Assembly: GCF_023147505.1 (NCBI RefSeq)
Contig: NZ_JAHXPB010000003.1
Coordinates: forward strand, 62,001 to 126,000
DNA from: Brevundimonas sp. EYE_349
Lineage (GTDB): Bacteria > Pseudomonadota > Alphaproteobacteria > Caulobacterales > Caulobacteraceae
Length of the DNA stretch: 64,000 bases
Direction: 5' to 3'
Below, one piece after another: positions 33,313 through 42,086 of this stretch. The position numbers and the translations under genes are program-made. Each line of letters begins with the position of its first letter. Positions within the stretch are counted from its first letter, which is position 1. The notes under the pieces were generated by a model. It was not told the DNA's origin, made no database searches, and worked only from the letters and a program-made list of their open reading frames with translations.

Positions 33313-35703
33313 ATGAGGGGACCAATCGGTCGAAATTTTACCGCGATGCTGATCGCATCTTGCTCTGTCCCGGCCTTGGGGACGGCCGCGCTGGCGCAGA
33401 CCGCACAGACCGAACAGTCGCAGCCCGAGACAGTATCGTCCGTGGACGACATCGTCGTGACGGCGCGCAAACGCTCTGAAACGGTCAATGACGTGCCGCT
33501 GACGATCCAGGCGGTTTCGGGCGAGGCCCTGACCCAGGCGGGCGTCAGCGACACCTCCAATCTGGTTCAGATCATCCCGGCCCTGAACTACAGCAAGTCC
33601 AGCGCCAACACGCCGATCTTCACGGTGCGCGGCATCGGCTTCAACACGCCGAACCTGTCGTCGACCTCCCCGGTCGGCATCTATGTGGACGAAGTCTCCT
33701 ACGCCTATCCCTATATGGCCAACGGTCCGATCTTCGACGTGGCCCGGGTGGAGGTGCTGAAGGGTCCTCAGGGTCTGCTGTACGGTCGCAACACCACGGG
33801 TGGTCTGGTCAACTTCATCACCCAGAAGCCAGGTCAGTCGTTCGCCGCCTCGGCCACCGCCGAGATCGGCAACTATAAGACGCGCAATGTCGAAGCCTAT
33901 GTCAGCGGTCCGCTGTCGGACACGGTGGGGCTGCGCATCGCGGTGCGCGCCGAAAACTCGGGCGAAGGCTGGCAGGAAAGCGTTTCTCGCCCCGGCGACC
34001 GCCTGGGTGAAAAGGACCGGACGGCGGCGCGTCTGACCCTGACCGCCAACCCCAACGACCGGCTCAGCCTGGACTTCACCGCCAACTACTGGCGCGACCA
34101 GTCCGACACCGTCGCGCCCCAGGCCATCCAGTTCCTGCCCGACCAGGCCGCGTTTGCGGTCCCCGGACTGTCCAAGGCGATCATCGCCAACCCCGGCTCA
34201 AAGAACGCGGACTGGGATGCGCCCGAGGCCGGCAAGCCTCCGTTCGCCACGGATTCGCGCTTCTGGTCGGCGGCGCTGCGCGGCGAACTGGCCCTGTCCG
34301 ATTCCATCAGCCTGGTGTCCCTCACCGCCTATAACGATCTACGTCGGCGCGACTTCAACGACCTGGACGGGACGCCGTTCGAGACCCTGGCCTATGGGTC
34401 GAACGGCACGATCACCTCCTTCTCGCAGGAACTGCGTCTGATGGGGGATGCGGGACCGGTCGACTGGATCCTCGGCGCCTACTATTCCAAGGACAAGATC
34501 GTCGATGACCAGTTCGCCTATTACGGCCAGTCATCGACGGTCAGGCTGCTGCGCTTCCTCGGCGCCAATCGGGTGGTCCAGAACCAGTACACGCCGGCCC
34601 AGATCGCCTCGGGCATGCGCAACTTCCTGAACAATACGGCGCAGGACAGCCAATCCACCTCGGTCTTCGCCAACATCGACTGGAAGCTGGCCGAAAAGTT
34701 CACCCTGTCGGGCGGCCTGCGGTATTCGGACGACAGCCTGTCTTACCGGGGCTGCACCCGCGACATCGACGGTCAGGTCCTGCCGGTATGGAACACCGGG
34801 GTCGCCTTCGTCGTGCGCGCAACGCCCAACGTCCAGCCGAACGAATGCCTGACCTTCAACACCAACTTCACCGACAACGTCCCCATCGTGGAACGATCGC
34901 TGGACGAGGACAGTCTGGCGGGCCGACTGAACCTCAGCTTCGCGCCCAACGCCGACACGCTTCTGTATGCCTCGATCAGCCGCGGCTACAAGTCGGGGGC
35001 CTTCCCTGTGCTGGCCGCCAACAACGAAGCCCAGCTGGAAGCCGCCCGTCAGGAAGAGGTCCTGGCCTATGAGGTCGGGCTGAAGGCGACGCTGGACAGC
35101 GGCCGCCTGCAGTTCAACACCAGCGGCTATTTCTACGACTACAAGGACAAGCAGCTTTTCGGCGAAATCCCCGACCGGGTCTTCACCACCCTGACCCGCA
35201 TCCTGAACGTGCCCAAGTCCGAGGTTTATGGCGCCGAAGCCGATGCGTCATGGCGGCCTGCGCCGTCCCTGCTGCTGAAGATCGGCGCCTCCTACACCCG
35301 CACCGAAATCACCGAATTCACCGGCTTTGATCGGGCGGGCGTCTCCACCGACTTCGCCGGCGCCCGCTTCCCCTACACGCCAGAATGGCAGGTGAACGGC
35401 CTGGTGAACTGGGATCATCCGGTCAGCGAGACCCTGGGCGTCAGCGCCACCCTCAGCGCCGCCTATCTGTCGGACGCCGAAGGCTCCATCGAAGCGGAGC
35501 CGGAGTTCCACATCGACGCCTACACCCTCGTGAACGCCAATCTGTCGCTCTACGCCCTGAACGACAGCTGGCGCGTGGGGGCTTATGTCAGGAATCTGTT
35601 CGACAAATACTACTGGACGAGCGCCGACACCAATGTGGACACGGTCGTCCGCATTCCCGGCATGCCGAGAACCTTCGGCGTCACACTGACCAAGTCCTTC
35701 TAA
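33313..35703 (+). CDS. Second TonB-dependent receptor of the catabolic island
   Basis: A 796-residue receptor with a signal peptide (cleavage near ALAQT), the TonB-box-like VDDIVVTARKR, a plug with VLKGPQGLLYGRNTTGGLVNFITQKPG and a barrel ending TLTKSF. It belongs to the same broad class as the receptor at 22995-25331. GGGAGGATTGCA precedes the ATG. With an island motif upstream and the degradation genes on its left, it probably has a role in substrate uptake. Why the island needs two receptors is not evident; they may act on different substrates or stages. Confidence 0.9.
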   Translation: MRGPIGRNFTAMLIASCSVPALGTAALAQTAQTEQSQPETVSSVDDIVVTARKRSETVNDVPLTIQAVSGEALTQAGVSDTSNLVQIIPALNYSKSSANTPIFTVRGIGFNTPNLSSTSPVGIYVDEVSYAYPYMANGPIFDVARVEVLKGPQGLLYGRNTTGGLVNFITQKPGQSFAASATAEIGNYKTRNVEAYVSGPLSDTVGLRIAVRAENSGEGWQESVSRPGDRLGEKDRTAARLTLTANPNDRLSLDFTANYWRDQSDTVAPQAIQFLPDQAAFAVPGLSKAIIANPGSKNADWDAPEAGKPPFATDSRFWSAALRGELALSDSISLVSLTAYNDLRRRDFNDLDGTPFETLAYGSNGTITSFSQELRLMGDAGPVDWILGAYYSKDKIVDDQFAYYGQSSTVRLLRFLGANRVVQNQYTPAQIASGMRNFLNNTAQDSQSTSVFANIDWKLAEKFTLSGGLRYSDDSLSYRGCTRDIDGQVLPVWNTGVAFVVRATPNVQPNECLTFNTNFTDNVPIVERSLDEDSLAGRLNLSFAPNADTLLYASISRGYKSGAFPVLAANNEAQLEAARQEEVLAYEVGLKATLDSGRLQFNTSGYFYDYKDKQLFGEIPDRVFTTLTRILNVPKSEVYGAEADASWRPAPSLLLKIGASYTRTEITEFTGFDRAGVSTDFAGARFPYTPEWQVNGLVNWDHPVSETLGVSATLSAAYLSDAEGSIEAEPEFHIDAYTLVNANLSLYALNDSWRVGAYVRNLFDKYYWTSADTNVDTVVRIPGMPRTFGVTLTKSF

Positions 35704-36293
35704 GTTCTCCCCGCTGACTGCGCCCCCGTTTCGACGGGGGCGCTATTTTTTTCGGGTGAAGACCGTTCGCAAGGACCATGCGGCCCCGCAGTCCGAGCGC
35801 GCGAGGCGTGGCGCGCCGCACATTTCCAGCTATGCTTCATCCCCTTGACGCCGGTCAGGGTGATCGGCCCAGGGAGGGCGGGCGTCGCTTGCGGGCCGCC
35901 AGTACGCTGGATCAGTCATCCCTAAAACTATGGCGTCTTGGCCGGCGACGCCTGCGCCAATGCGTCGTGACCTTGGTCTATCAGGGCTGGGGCGCGGCTG
36001 GGCGGCCGCCGCCTTCAACATTCTGTCGCTGCTGGAGGTCGAACTGCAAGGCGTCGGCCTTCAGGCTCGAACAGTGGCCGCGGTTCTCATGATGGAATGT
36101 CGGTTGCGCCTTTGGCCTCGAACGCATCCCGGATGTTCGGCCTGCCCAGCAACAAGAGCGACATCGTTCTCGGGATCGTCCAGGACGGCCCCGGTTTTTC
36201 GCACGGCAACCTTCCCCGATGCGTGTCGTTGTCAGACCCTCCCATGCGGCCCGGACCGCAATCTTCAGTCACGGTTAGATCAGAGGGATCGCG
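35704..36293. other. Long intergenic stretch without a convincing gene
   Basis: Apart from the terminator at its left end, 590 bases between the receptor and an SDR gene hold no frame with recognisable protein sequence, ribosome site or normal codon bias. Short open frames on both strands look like chance. It may be a decayed gene or a deletion joint like those at 8.0 and 40.95 kb. Confidence 0.5.
35720..35752 (+). terminator. Intrinsic terminator after TonB receptor
   Basis: GCGCCCCCG-TTTCGA-CGGGGGCGC forms a 9-base GC stem (35720-35743), followed by TATTTTTTT. It is a textbook Rho-independent terminator 17 bases after the receptor stop. Confidence 0.85.
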
Positions 36294-37283
36294 ATGCCGG
36301 TCATCGTCGTCACAGGGGCCAGCGCCGGCATAGGTCTGGCGATCGCGGAACGGTTCGCTGAAGCAGGCTGGCAGGTCGTCGTCGTCGCCAGACAGGCCAA
36401 GCGTCTGTCGCAAGCCGTCGAACGGCTGAAACGCTCGGACGGCCGCGCCACTGGCATTGCAGGTGATGTTTCCAACCCAGAGTTCGTCGAGCAGGTCGGC
36501 CGCGATGTGACGCAAGCCTTTGGCGGCATCGACGTCTGGGTCAACAACGCCATGTCCACGGTCATCGGGCGCGATGAGGATCTGACCGACGCTGATTACC
36601 GCCGCGTCGCCGAGACGACCTATCTTTCGCAGGTCTACGGAACGCGGGCGGCGCTCCGGGCCATGCGGCCGAAGGACCACGGGGCGATAATCCAGATCTC
36701 GTCAGGCCTGGCGTTGCGCCCTGCCCCGCTGCAGGCTGCCTATTGCGGGGCCAAGGCGGCTGTCGATGGATTTACCGAGGCCATCCGGGCCGAACTGATC
36801 GCCGCCTCCTCGAACGTCACATTGACCACTGTCTATCTGCCCGCGGTCAACACGCCCCAGCCGCTGTGGTCGCGTAATCGCACGGACCGGGCGCAGATCA
36901 TCCCCGATCCCCTGTTCGATCCCCGCCTCTGCGCGGACGCGGTCTGGTCCGCGGTGCAGAACCCGAGCCGCAAGATCTACGTCGGCCGCTCGACATGGCT
37001 GATGGCCCTTGCGCAACGACTGGCGCCGGCGCTGGCGGACCACAAGGCGGCAGACATGGTCGCCGCGCAGCAGGGCGGGCCCCAACTTCCTCGCCTGGGC
37101 AATCTCGATCAACCCGAAGAAGGACCGGCGGCGATTGATGGCCCTGATGCCGTACGGGTCATCATGCCGTGGATCGGCTTCATATCCAGTCGCCAGACGG
37201 CTGCGCTAAAGATCGCGGCGCTCGGCGTGTTTACGGGCCTTGCGCTGACGACGGGCTTTGCGATCGGGTCTTCGAAGCGATGA
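36294..37283 (+). CDS. SDR-family oxidoreductase with C-terminal hydrophobic tail
   Basis: A 329-residue SDR with TGASAGIG near residue 7, NNAM, and a YCGAK catalytic motif near residue 143. The final 25 or so residues (IAALGVFTGLALTTGFAIGSSKR) are hydrophobic and end in basic residues, which suggests a C-terminal membrane anchor. Related SDRs of about 330 residues are common next to stress genes in alphaproteobacteria. The stop overlaps the GH15 gene start (ATGA, 37280-37283). The substrate is not known. Confidence 0.82.
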   Translation: MPVIVVTGASAGIGLAIAERFAEAGWQVVVVARQAKRLSQAVERLKRSDGRATGIAGDVSNPEFVEQVGRDVTQAFGGIDVWVNNAMSTVIGRDEDLTDADYRRVAETTYLSQVYGTRAALRAMRPKDHGAIIQISSGLALRPAPLQAAYCGAKAAVDGFTEAIRAELIAASSNVTLTTVYLPAVNTPQPLWSRNRTDRAQIIPDPLFDPRLCADAVWSAVQNPSRKIYVGRSTWLMALAQRLAPALADHKAADMVAAQQGGPQLPRLGNLDQPEEGPAAIDGPDAVRVIMPWIGFISSRQTAALKIAALGVFTGLALTTGFAIGSSKR

Positions 37284-39127
37284 TCGCGACGCCCTTCACG
37301 CCCCATCCCGCGCGTTCCTCAGACTCGCTACGGCCCGATGGATACGCCGCCCTGGAGAATTACGGCGTCTTGGGCGAGGGTCGCACAGTGGCCTTGTCAG
37401 CCCTGGACGGCGGCATCGATTGGTGGTGCGTGCCGGCGATCGACGCCCCGCCCCTGTTCGACCGCCTGCTCGATCCTGACGGCGGGCGGTTTTCCATCAC
37501 ACCCACCCAAGCCTTCACGGCGACCCGCCGCTATCGGTCTGACAGCAATGTGCTGGAAACGGAATTCACCACGGCCGCCGGCCGCGCCCGCCTGACCGAA
37601 AGCCTCAACAGCGGCACGGCCGGGCGGTTGCCGTGGTGCGAACTGGCCCGGCGCATCGACGGCCTGGAAGGTCAGGTGACGTTCGCTCTGGACATGCGTC
37701 TGGGGCGGCGGGGCGATACGGCCAATCCCTATCACTCCAAGATCGGCGAACACACGGTCTTCCATGTCGAGCGGGTGCTTGGTCTGTTCGTGCATGATCC
37801 ACGCATCTCGTGCGACTGGTCCGACGAGGGCATTGTCGGAACGATCGTCGTCGGCGCGGGCGAGCGTCGCACGGTGGCCATCGTCGCCGGACGGGACGAG
37901 CCGCTGGTCGTTCCCTCCATCGAAGAGATCGACGCCCGCATAGATCTGTCTGATCAGGAGTGGCGGGACTGGGCGGCGCGATTGAACTGCCCCGGCCTGT
38001 ATCGCGACGACTTCGTCCGCAGCGCCCTGGCGTTGAAGCTGCTGCTCTATTCCCCGTCGGGCGCCATCGCCGCGGCCGCCACCACCTCCCTGCCCGAGCG
38101 TCTGGGCGGCGACAAGAACTGGGACTACCGCTACGCCTGGCTGCGCGATGCGGGCTACACGATTGAGGCCTTCCTCGCGGCCGGCGCCCAGGCCGAGGCC
38201 AAGGCCGCCTTCAGTTGGCTGCTGATGCAGCTGAAGAACCATGGCGCCAAGGTCTGCTACAGCCTGGACGGCGCACTCGTGCCGCCGGAGACCGGCTGGG
38301 ACATGCCGGGGTATCAGGGCTCGCGTCCGGTCGTCACGGGCAATCGGGCCGCCGATCAGGCTCAGCACGGCGTGTTCGGCGACATATTCGAGACGGCGTC
38401 CCGCTTCGTCGGCTGCGGCAACATTCTGGACAGCGCCAGCGCCCAACAGTTGTCCGAACTGGCGGACCAGTGCGCGGACGCCTGGCGTCAGCCGGACGCC
38501 GGCATGTGGGAATTAGAAGAGACCCAGCACTACACCATGTCCAAGATCAGCTGCTGGCAGGCCCTGGCCCGCGCGGTCGAACTGGCCGACGGCGGACAAC
38601 TGCCGACGACCTGCAGGGACCGCTGGCGGCGGGAGCGCGACCGGATCTTCGACTGGGTCGAGACGCACTGCTGGTCCGAAAAGCTCCAGGCCTTCGTCAT
38701 GTATCCCGGCAGCGAGAAGCTGGACGCCGCCGTCGCCCTGGCCGTCCGGTTCCGCTTCGACGGCGCGGACCGGCTTCGCGCGACCCTTAAGGCGCTAGAC
38801 CGCCATCTCGGCGCCGGCGTGTTCCACTATCGCTACACCGGCATGCAGGACGAGGAAGGGTGTTTCATCGCCTGCTCCTTCTGGATCGCCGAAGCTTGGG
38901 CGACCCTGGGCGAGCCGGACAAGGCGCGGGCGCGCATCGACGGCCTACGCCAGGCCCTGGGCGGTCGTTGGGGCATGCTCACCGAAATGATCGACCCGCA
39001 TACCGGCGCCTACCTCGGCAACATGCCGCAGGGGCTCAGCCACCTCGCCCATCTGACCGCCCTGACCGCCATCGGGCAGGCGCAGACTTCTTCCCCCCAG
39101 CCCGAAACGGAGACGTTCCATGACTGA
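37280..39127 (+). CDS. Glycoside hydrolase family 15 protein (glucoamylase/trehalase-like)
   Basis: A 615-residue cytosolic protein without a signal peptide. It has the bacterial GH15 layout: an N-terminal beta-sandwich (ENYGVLGEGRTVALSALDGGIDWWCVP), then an (alpha/alpha)6 barrel with RYAWLRDAGYT, TGWDMPGYQG and the acidic WELEETQHYTMSK region, and a late DEEGCFIACSFWIAEA segment. Members cleave alpha-glucosides such as trehalose or short malto-oligosaccharides. It is flanked and overlapped by two SDR genes, in a group that looks like stress or osmolyte metabolism. The substrate is not certain. Confidence 0.85.
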   Translation: MIATPFTPHPARSSDSLRPDGYAALENYGVLGEGRTVALSALDGGIDWWCVPAIDAPPLFDRLLDPDGGRFSITPTQAFTATRRYRSDSNVLETEFTTAAGRARLTESLNSGTAGRLPWCELARRIDGLEGQVTFALDMRLGRRGDTANPYHSKIGEHTVFHVERVLGLFVHDPRISCDWSDEGIVGTIVVGAGERRTVAIVAGRDEPLVVPSIEEIDARIDLSDQEWRDWAARLNCPGLYRDDFVRSALALKLLLYSPSGAIAAAATTSLPERLGGDKNWDYRYAWLRDAGYTIEAFLAAGAQAEAKAAFSWLLMQLKNHGAKVCYSLDGALVPPETGWDMPGYQGSRPVVTGNRAADQAQHGVFGDIFETASRFVGCGNILDSASAQQLSELADQCADAWRQPDAGMWELEETQHYTMSKISCWQALARAVELADGGQLPTTCRDRWRRERDRIFDWVETHCWSEKLQAFVMYPGSEKLDAAVALAVRFRFDGADRLRATLKALDRHLGAGVFHYRYTGMQDEEGCFIACSFWIAEAWATLGEPDKARARIDGLRQALGGRWGMLTEMIDPHTGAYLGNMPQGLSHLAHLTALTAIGQAQTSSPQPETETFHD

Positions 39128-40013
39128 TCGCCTGACCCTGCAGGACCCGCGCGAGCAATATCCGAAGCCGCCGTTCCCCCGCCAGCCTCAGCCCGTCCCC
39201 GGAGAGGCGCGGGAGATGGACCCCAAGCCGGATCACGGCGAAACCAGCTATCAGGGCGCCGGCAAGCTGAAGGGCCGCAAGGCGCTGATCACCGGGGCCG
39301 ACAGCGGCATCGGCCGGGCGGCGGCCATCGCCTACGCCCGTGAGGGCGCCGACGTCGCGCTGTCCTATCTGCCCTCGGAGAAGAAGGACGCCGCCGAGGT
39401 GATCGCCCTGATCGAGGCCGAGGGCCGCAAAGCCATCGATCTGCCAGGCGACATCACCGACGAAGCCTGGTGCCGGAAAATGGTCGAACAGGCCGTATCG
39501 GAGCTGGGCGGTCTGGACATTCTGGTCATCAACGCCGGGCGTCAGCAATACCGCGAAGATATCTCGCAGGTGACGTCGGAGGACTTCGACAAGACGTTGA
39601 AGACCAACCTCTACGCCATGCACTGGATCGCCCAGGCGGCCGCGCCCCACCTGCCGGCGGGCGCCTCGGTCATAACCACCGCCTCGATCCAGGCCTATGA
39701 GCCCTCGGCCATCCTGCTGGACTACGCCACGACCAAGGCGGGGATCGTCGCCTACACCAAGGCGCTCGCCGCCCAGCTGATCGAAAAGGGCGTACGGGCC
39801 AATGTGGTGGCACCCGGTCCGTTCTGGACGCCGCTGCAGTCGTCCGGCGGGCAGCCGCAGGAGGCGGTGATGAAGTTCGGCGAACAGGTGCCGCTGGGCC
39901 GTCCCGGCCAGCCCGTCGAGATCGCCCCCGTCTATGTGCTGTTGGCCTCGCAGGAAGGCAGCTACATCACCGGTGAAGTGTTCGGCGTCACCGGCGGCAA
40001 GGGCGTCGCCTGA
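39120..40013 (+). CDS. SDR-family oxidoreductase, YghA/glucose-dehydrogenase-like
   Basis: A 297-residue SDR with a proline-rich N-terminal extension (KPPFPRQPQPVPGE) before the TGADSGIGRA cofactor loop near residue 60, typical of the YghA and general-stress GsiB/YhdF-type group. The catalytic motif is YATTK near residue 202. The C-terminus ends with the usual ITGEVFGVTGG. Its ATG overlaps the GH15 gene by eight bases. A hairpin follows at 40022-40048. Confidence 0.88.
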   Translation: MTDRLTLQDPREQYPKPPFPRQPQPVPGEAREMDPKPDHGETSYQGAGKLKGRKALITGADSGIGRAAAIAYAREGADVALSYLPSEKKDAAEVIALIEAEGRKAIDLPGDITDEAWCRKMVEQAVSELGGLDILVINAGRQQYREDISQVTSEDFDKTLKTNLYAMHWIAQAAAPHLPAGASVITTASIQAYEPSAILLDYATTKAGIVAYTKALAAQLIEKGVRANVVAPGPFWTPLQSSGGQPQEAVMKFGEQVPLGRPGQPVEIAPVYVLLASQEGSYITGEVFGVTGGKGVA

Positions 40014-40048
40014 CAAAAACCATTGGCGGCGGGGCCCCCGCCGCCAAT
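40012..40048. terminator. Convergent-gene terminator hairpin
   Basis: ATTGGCGGCGGG and its exact complement enclose a 3-base loop (40022-40048). On the minus strand the stem is followed by GGTTTTTGTCA, so it is a good intrinsic terminator for the leftward SDR gene. On the plus strand no T-run follows. Confidence 0.75.
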
Positions 40049-40065
40049 CGCTGTCTCTGCGGCGT

Positions 40066-40869
40066 CTAGCTGGCGACGGTGGCGACGGAGCCTGAATCCA
40101 CTCGAATGCCGGCGCCATTGATGAAGCTGGCCCGCTCCGAACACAGGAACGCAACGGCCGCCGCAACCTCTTCCGGCCGGCCTCTGCGATCCAGCGTCAT
40201 GCCGGGGCGTTCTTCCTTCAAGAAGCTCTTGATCGCCTCCTCGAAGGTTTCGCCCCGTTCCTTGGCGCGCTTCTCCATCATGGCGTCGGTCATCGGCGTG
40301 GCGATGAAGGCGGGCGAGACCGTGTTCACCAGCACATTGTCGCAGCCGTAGGCCTTAGACAGCCCCTTCGCCAGGCTGAGAATGCCGGCCTTCGAGGCGC
40401 AATAGGCCAGTTCATCGACGTAGGGCTGAACCGCATCCTCCGAGGCGAACAGGACGATACGTCCCCAGCCCGCGCGACGCATCGCCGGAATGGCCTGGCG
40501 GCACATCCGCACCGCGCCCATCAGATTGATGTCGAGCGTCTCCTGCCAACCGGCGTCATCAACGTCCAGGAAGTCGCCGGTCGCGCCCGTCACGCCTGCT
40601 GCGTTCACATAGATGTCTGGATCGCCCAGGCGGTCTCTGACCTCCGCCCAAAGCCGTTCGACATCGTCAGCCTTGGTCACGTCGCCGGTCACGCCGATGC
40701 ACTCGCCCAAGGCGGAAAGCTCTCGGACGGCCTCGTCCAGCGTCCCGTCCGGCTTGTCGGTCAGCGCGACCCGCACGCCGGCTTCCAGCAGCAGCCGCGC
40801 CGTCTCCTTGCCCATGCCGGAATCGGCGCCGGAAATCAGGGCGACACGCCCCTTGATCCCGAGGTCCAT
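40066..40869 (-). CDS. SDR-family oxidoreductase
   Basis: A 267-residue classical SDR with SGADSGMGKET near residue 13, NAAGV, and a catalytic YCASK near residue 158. Its start (ATG at 40869) shares a base with an upstream stop (TAATG) that ends the remnant of a GMC oxidoreductase gene. It was therefore once the second gene of a GMC-SDR pair. The substrate is unknown. Expression now probably depends on the alpha/beta-hydrolase gene upstream, if the deletion left no promoter. Confidence 0.85.
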   Translation of the reverse strand: MDLGIKGRVALISGADSGMGKETARLLLEAGVRVALTDKPDGTLDEAVRELSALGECIGVTGDVTKADDVERLWAEVRDRLGDPDIYVNAAGVTGATGDFLDVDDAGWQETLDINLMGAVRMCRQAIPAMRRAGWGRIVLFASEDAVQPYVDELAYCASKAGILSLAKGLSKAYGCDNVLVNTVSPAFIATPMTDAMMEKRAKERGETFEEAIKSFLKEERPGMTLDRRGRPEEVAAAVAFLCSERASFINGAGIRVDSGSVATVAS

Positions 40870-40952
40870 TAAAACTCTCCTGTTTGTTGACGTTCAAGGA
40901 AGTGATCGGCCGTGCGCAGGGCCACGGCCATCAGGGTCAGGGCCGGATTGCG
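40869..40952 (-). pseudogene. C-terminal remnant of a GMC-family oxidoreductase
   Basis: One frame reads NPALTLMAVALRTADHFLE and then a short polar tail to TAA at 40871-40869. This is the conserved C-terminus of glucose-methanol-choline oxidoreductases (NPxLTxMAxAxRxADH). Nothing of the upstream 500 or so residues remains; the sequence instead continues as the end of an alpha/beta-hydrolase gene in another frame. It is a deletion remnant. Confidence 0.75.
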
Positions 40953-41721
40953 CGGTCGCGCCGGCCATCTCGGTGAAGTCTCGGATCAGGTCGGCGAGAC
41001 GCTCCGGCTGTTCCTGGGGGATCAGGTGCGCCGCCTTCGGCACGACCACCACTTGGGGCCAACCGAAATGCAGCGCATTGCACCGGCGCTGCGCCGCCTC
41101 GCCCAGATCCCCGTCCTCCGCGCCGGCGATGATGAGGGCAGGCAAAGGAATGACGCCGGCCTGGGCGGACCAATCCTCGCGCGATCCGTAGGCCAGCCAT
41201 CCCCGCCAGGCGTCGGCCGACGTCCGGCGAAAATCTGTGAGCGCCTGTTGAAAGGCGTTTTGCGGCAGGCCCTTGGCGGTATTGGCCTCGATGAACCGGC
41301 GCCCCCTGCCCTCCAGTTCTGTTGGATCGTCGAACCAAGTCAGCATGTCGGCGCGCCGATCCTCGTCCATCGGCTCCGAGGACGGCGGCGAACCGGCGAC
41401 AAGCGCCACGCCAAGCAGCCCGCTTAAACCTGCCGCCCCGTCGCGCGCGCGCGCCGCAATCAGGGTCGCGAACTTGCCGCCCATGCTGTGGCCGACGATG
41501 ACCCAGCGCGCGAGATCGAGATCGGTCAGACGGCGGCAAAGATCGTCGAGCACGACCTGCACATCGCAATAGCCTTCCGCTGCTCGGTCGCCGAACCCCG
41601 GAATATCCATCGCGACCGTCTGCATTTCATCGGAGAGCCGGCCGATGACGTCGTCCCATTCGCGACGGCTTGCACCCAACGAATGGAGGAATACGATAGT
41701 GGTGCGAGGGTCTGGGCGCAT
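40894..41721 (-). CDS. Alpha/beta-fold hydrolase with replaced C-terminus
   Basis: A 275-residue hydrolase with the oxyanion motif FLHSLGASRREWDDVI, the nucleophile elbow GHSMGG near residue 90, an acid in AGAEDGDLG and the His in KAAHLIPQEQPE. The catalytic set is complete. The last 20 or so residues (after DFTEMAG) are read out of frame through the GMC remnant and do not look like native protein, so the natural end was probably cut or extended by the deletion. ATG 41721 was chosen; a GTG at 41754 is possible. The substrate is unknown. Confidence 0.8.
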   Translation of the reverse strand: MRPDPRTTIVFLHSLGASRREWDDVIGRLSDEMQTVAMDIPGFGDRAAEGYCDVQVVLDDLCRRLTDLDLARWVIVGHSMGGKFATLIAARARDGAAGLSGLLGVALVAGSPPSSEPMDEDRRADMLTWFDDPTELEGRGRRFIEANTAKGLPQNAFQQALTDFRRTSADAWRGWLAYGSREDWSAQAGVIPLPALIIAGAEDGDLGEAAQRRCNALHFGWPQVVVVPKAAHLIPQEQPERLADLIRDFTEMAGATAQSGPDPDGRGPAHGRSLP

Positions 41722-41787
41722 TGAGACGGCTTTTCGAGAGCGAAGACACGACACCGCGCGCCGTGGATCGGCGGGCGGTTCGTGCGG

Positions 41788-41973
41788 TTAGTTTTTGCGA
41801 TGACCGGCGCCTGGCTCGCTCGTTTTCGGCGCCTTGCCGTCCTCGATACGAGCCTCATTTCGCAGATCGCGACCTGCCGGGACCTTGCGCTGCGCTTCGG
41901 CGCTGTCGCCCTGTTCGTCCAGTTCTTCTCTCAGAAAGCCCGCGGCTTCCTTGATCCGACCTTTGGGGCTCAT
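41788..41973 (-). CDS. Small charged protein (61 residues)
   Basis: A short, very hydrophilic protein starting MSPKGRIKEAAGFLREEL, then a region rich in Glu, Arg and Lys (AEAQRKVPAGRDLRNEARIEDGK). AGGAG lies seven bases before the ATG at 41973, which supports translation from there rather than from upstream ATGs at 41979 or 42030. The KEAAGF-type start and composition recall small stress proteins of the CsbD kind, but I cannot assign a family firmly. No membrane segment is seen. Confidence 0.55.
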   Translation of the reverse strand: MSPKGRIKEAAGFLREELDEQGDSAEAQRKVPAGRDLRNEARIEDGKAPKTSEPGAGHRKN

Positions 41974-42086
41974 GGACATTCTCCTGACCACCGCAATCGG
42001 GTGCGGTCGATCAGCGCGCCAGCGTCGCAATGGCTCCCGACAAAACCGACCTCGGACGTCAAAATCGGATGCAAGGCGTCTGGTCC

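Noticed and set aside
35930..36361. A 143-codon plus-strand frame in the gene-free stretch
   Set aside because: Sequence is Arg/Thr/Cys-rich like an out-of-frame reading, and it runs into the SDR gene in another frame.
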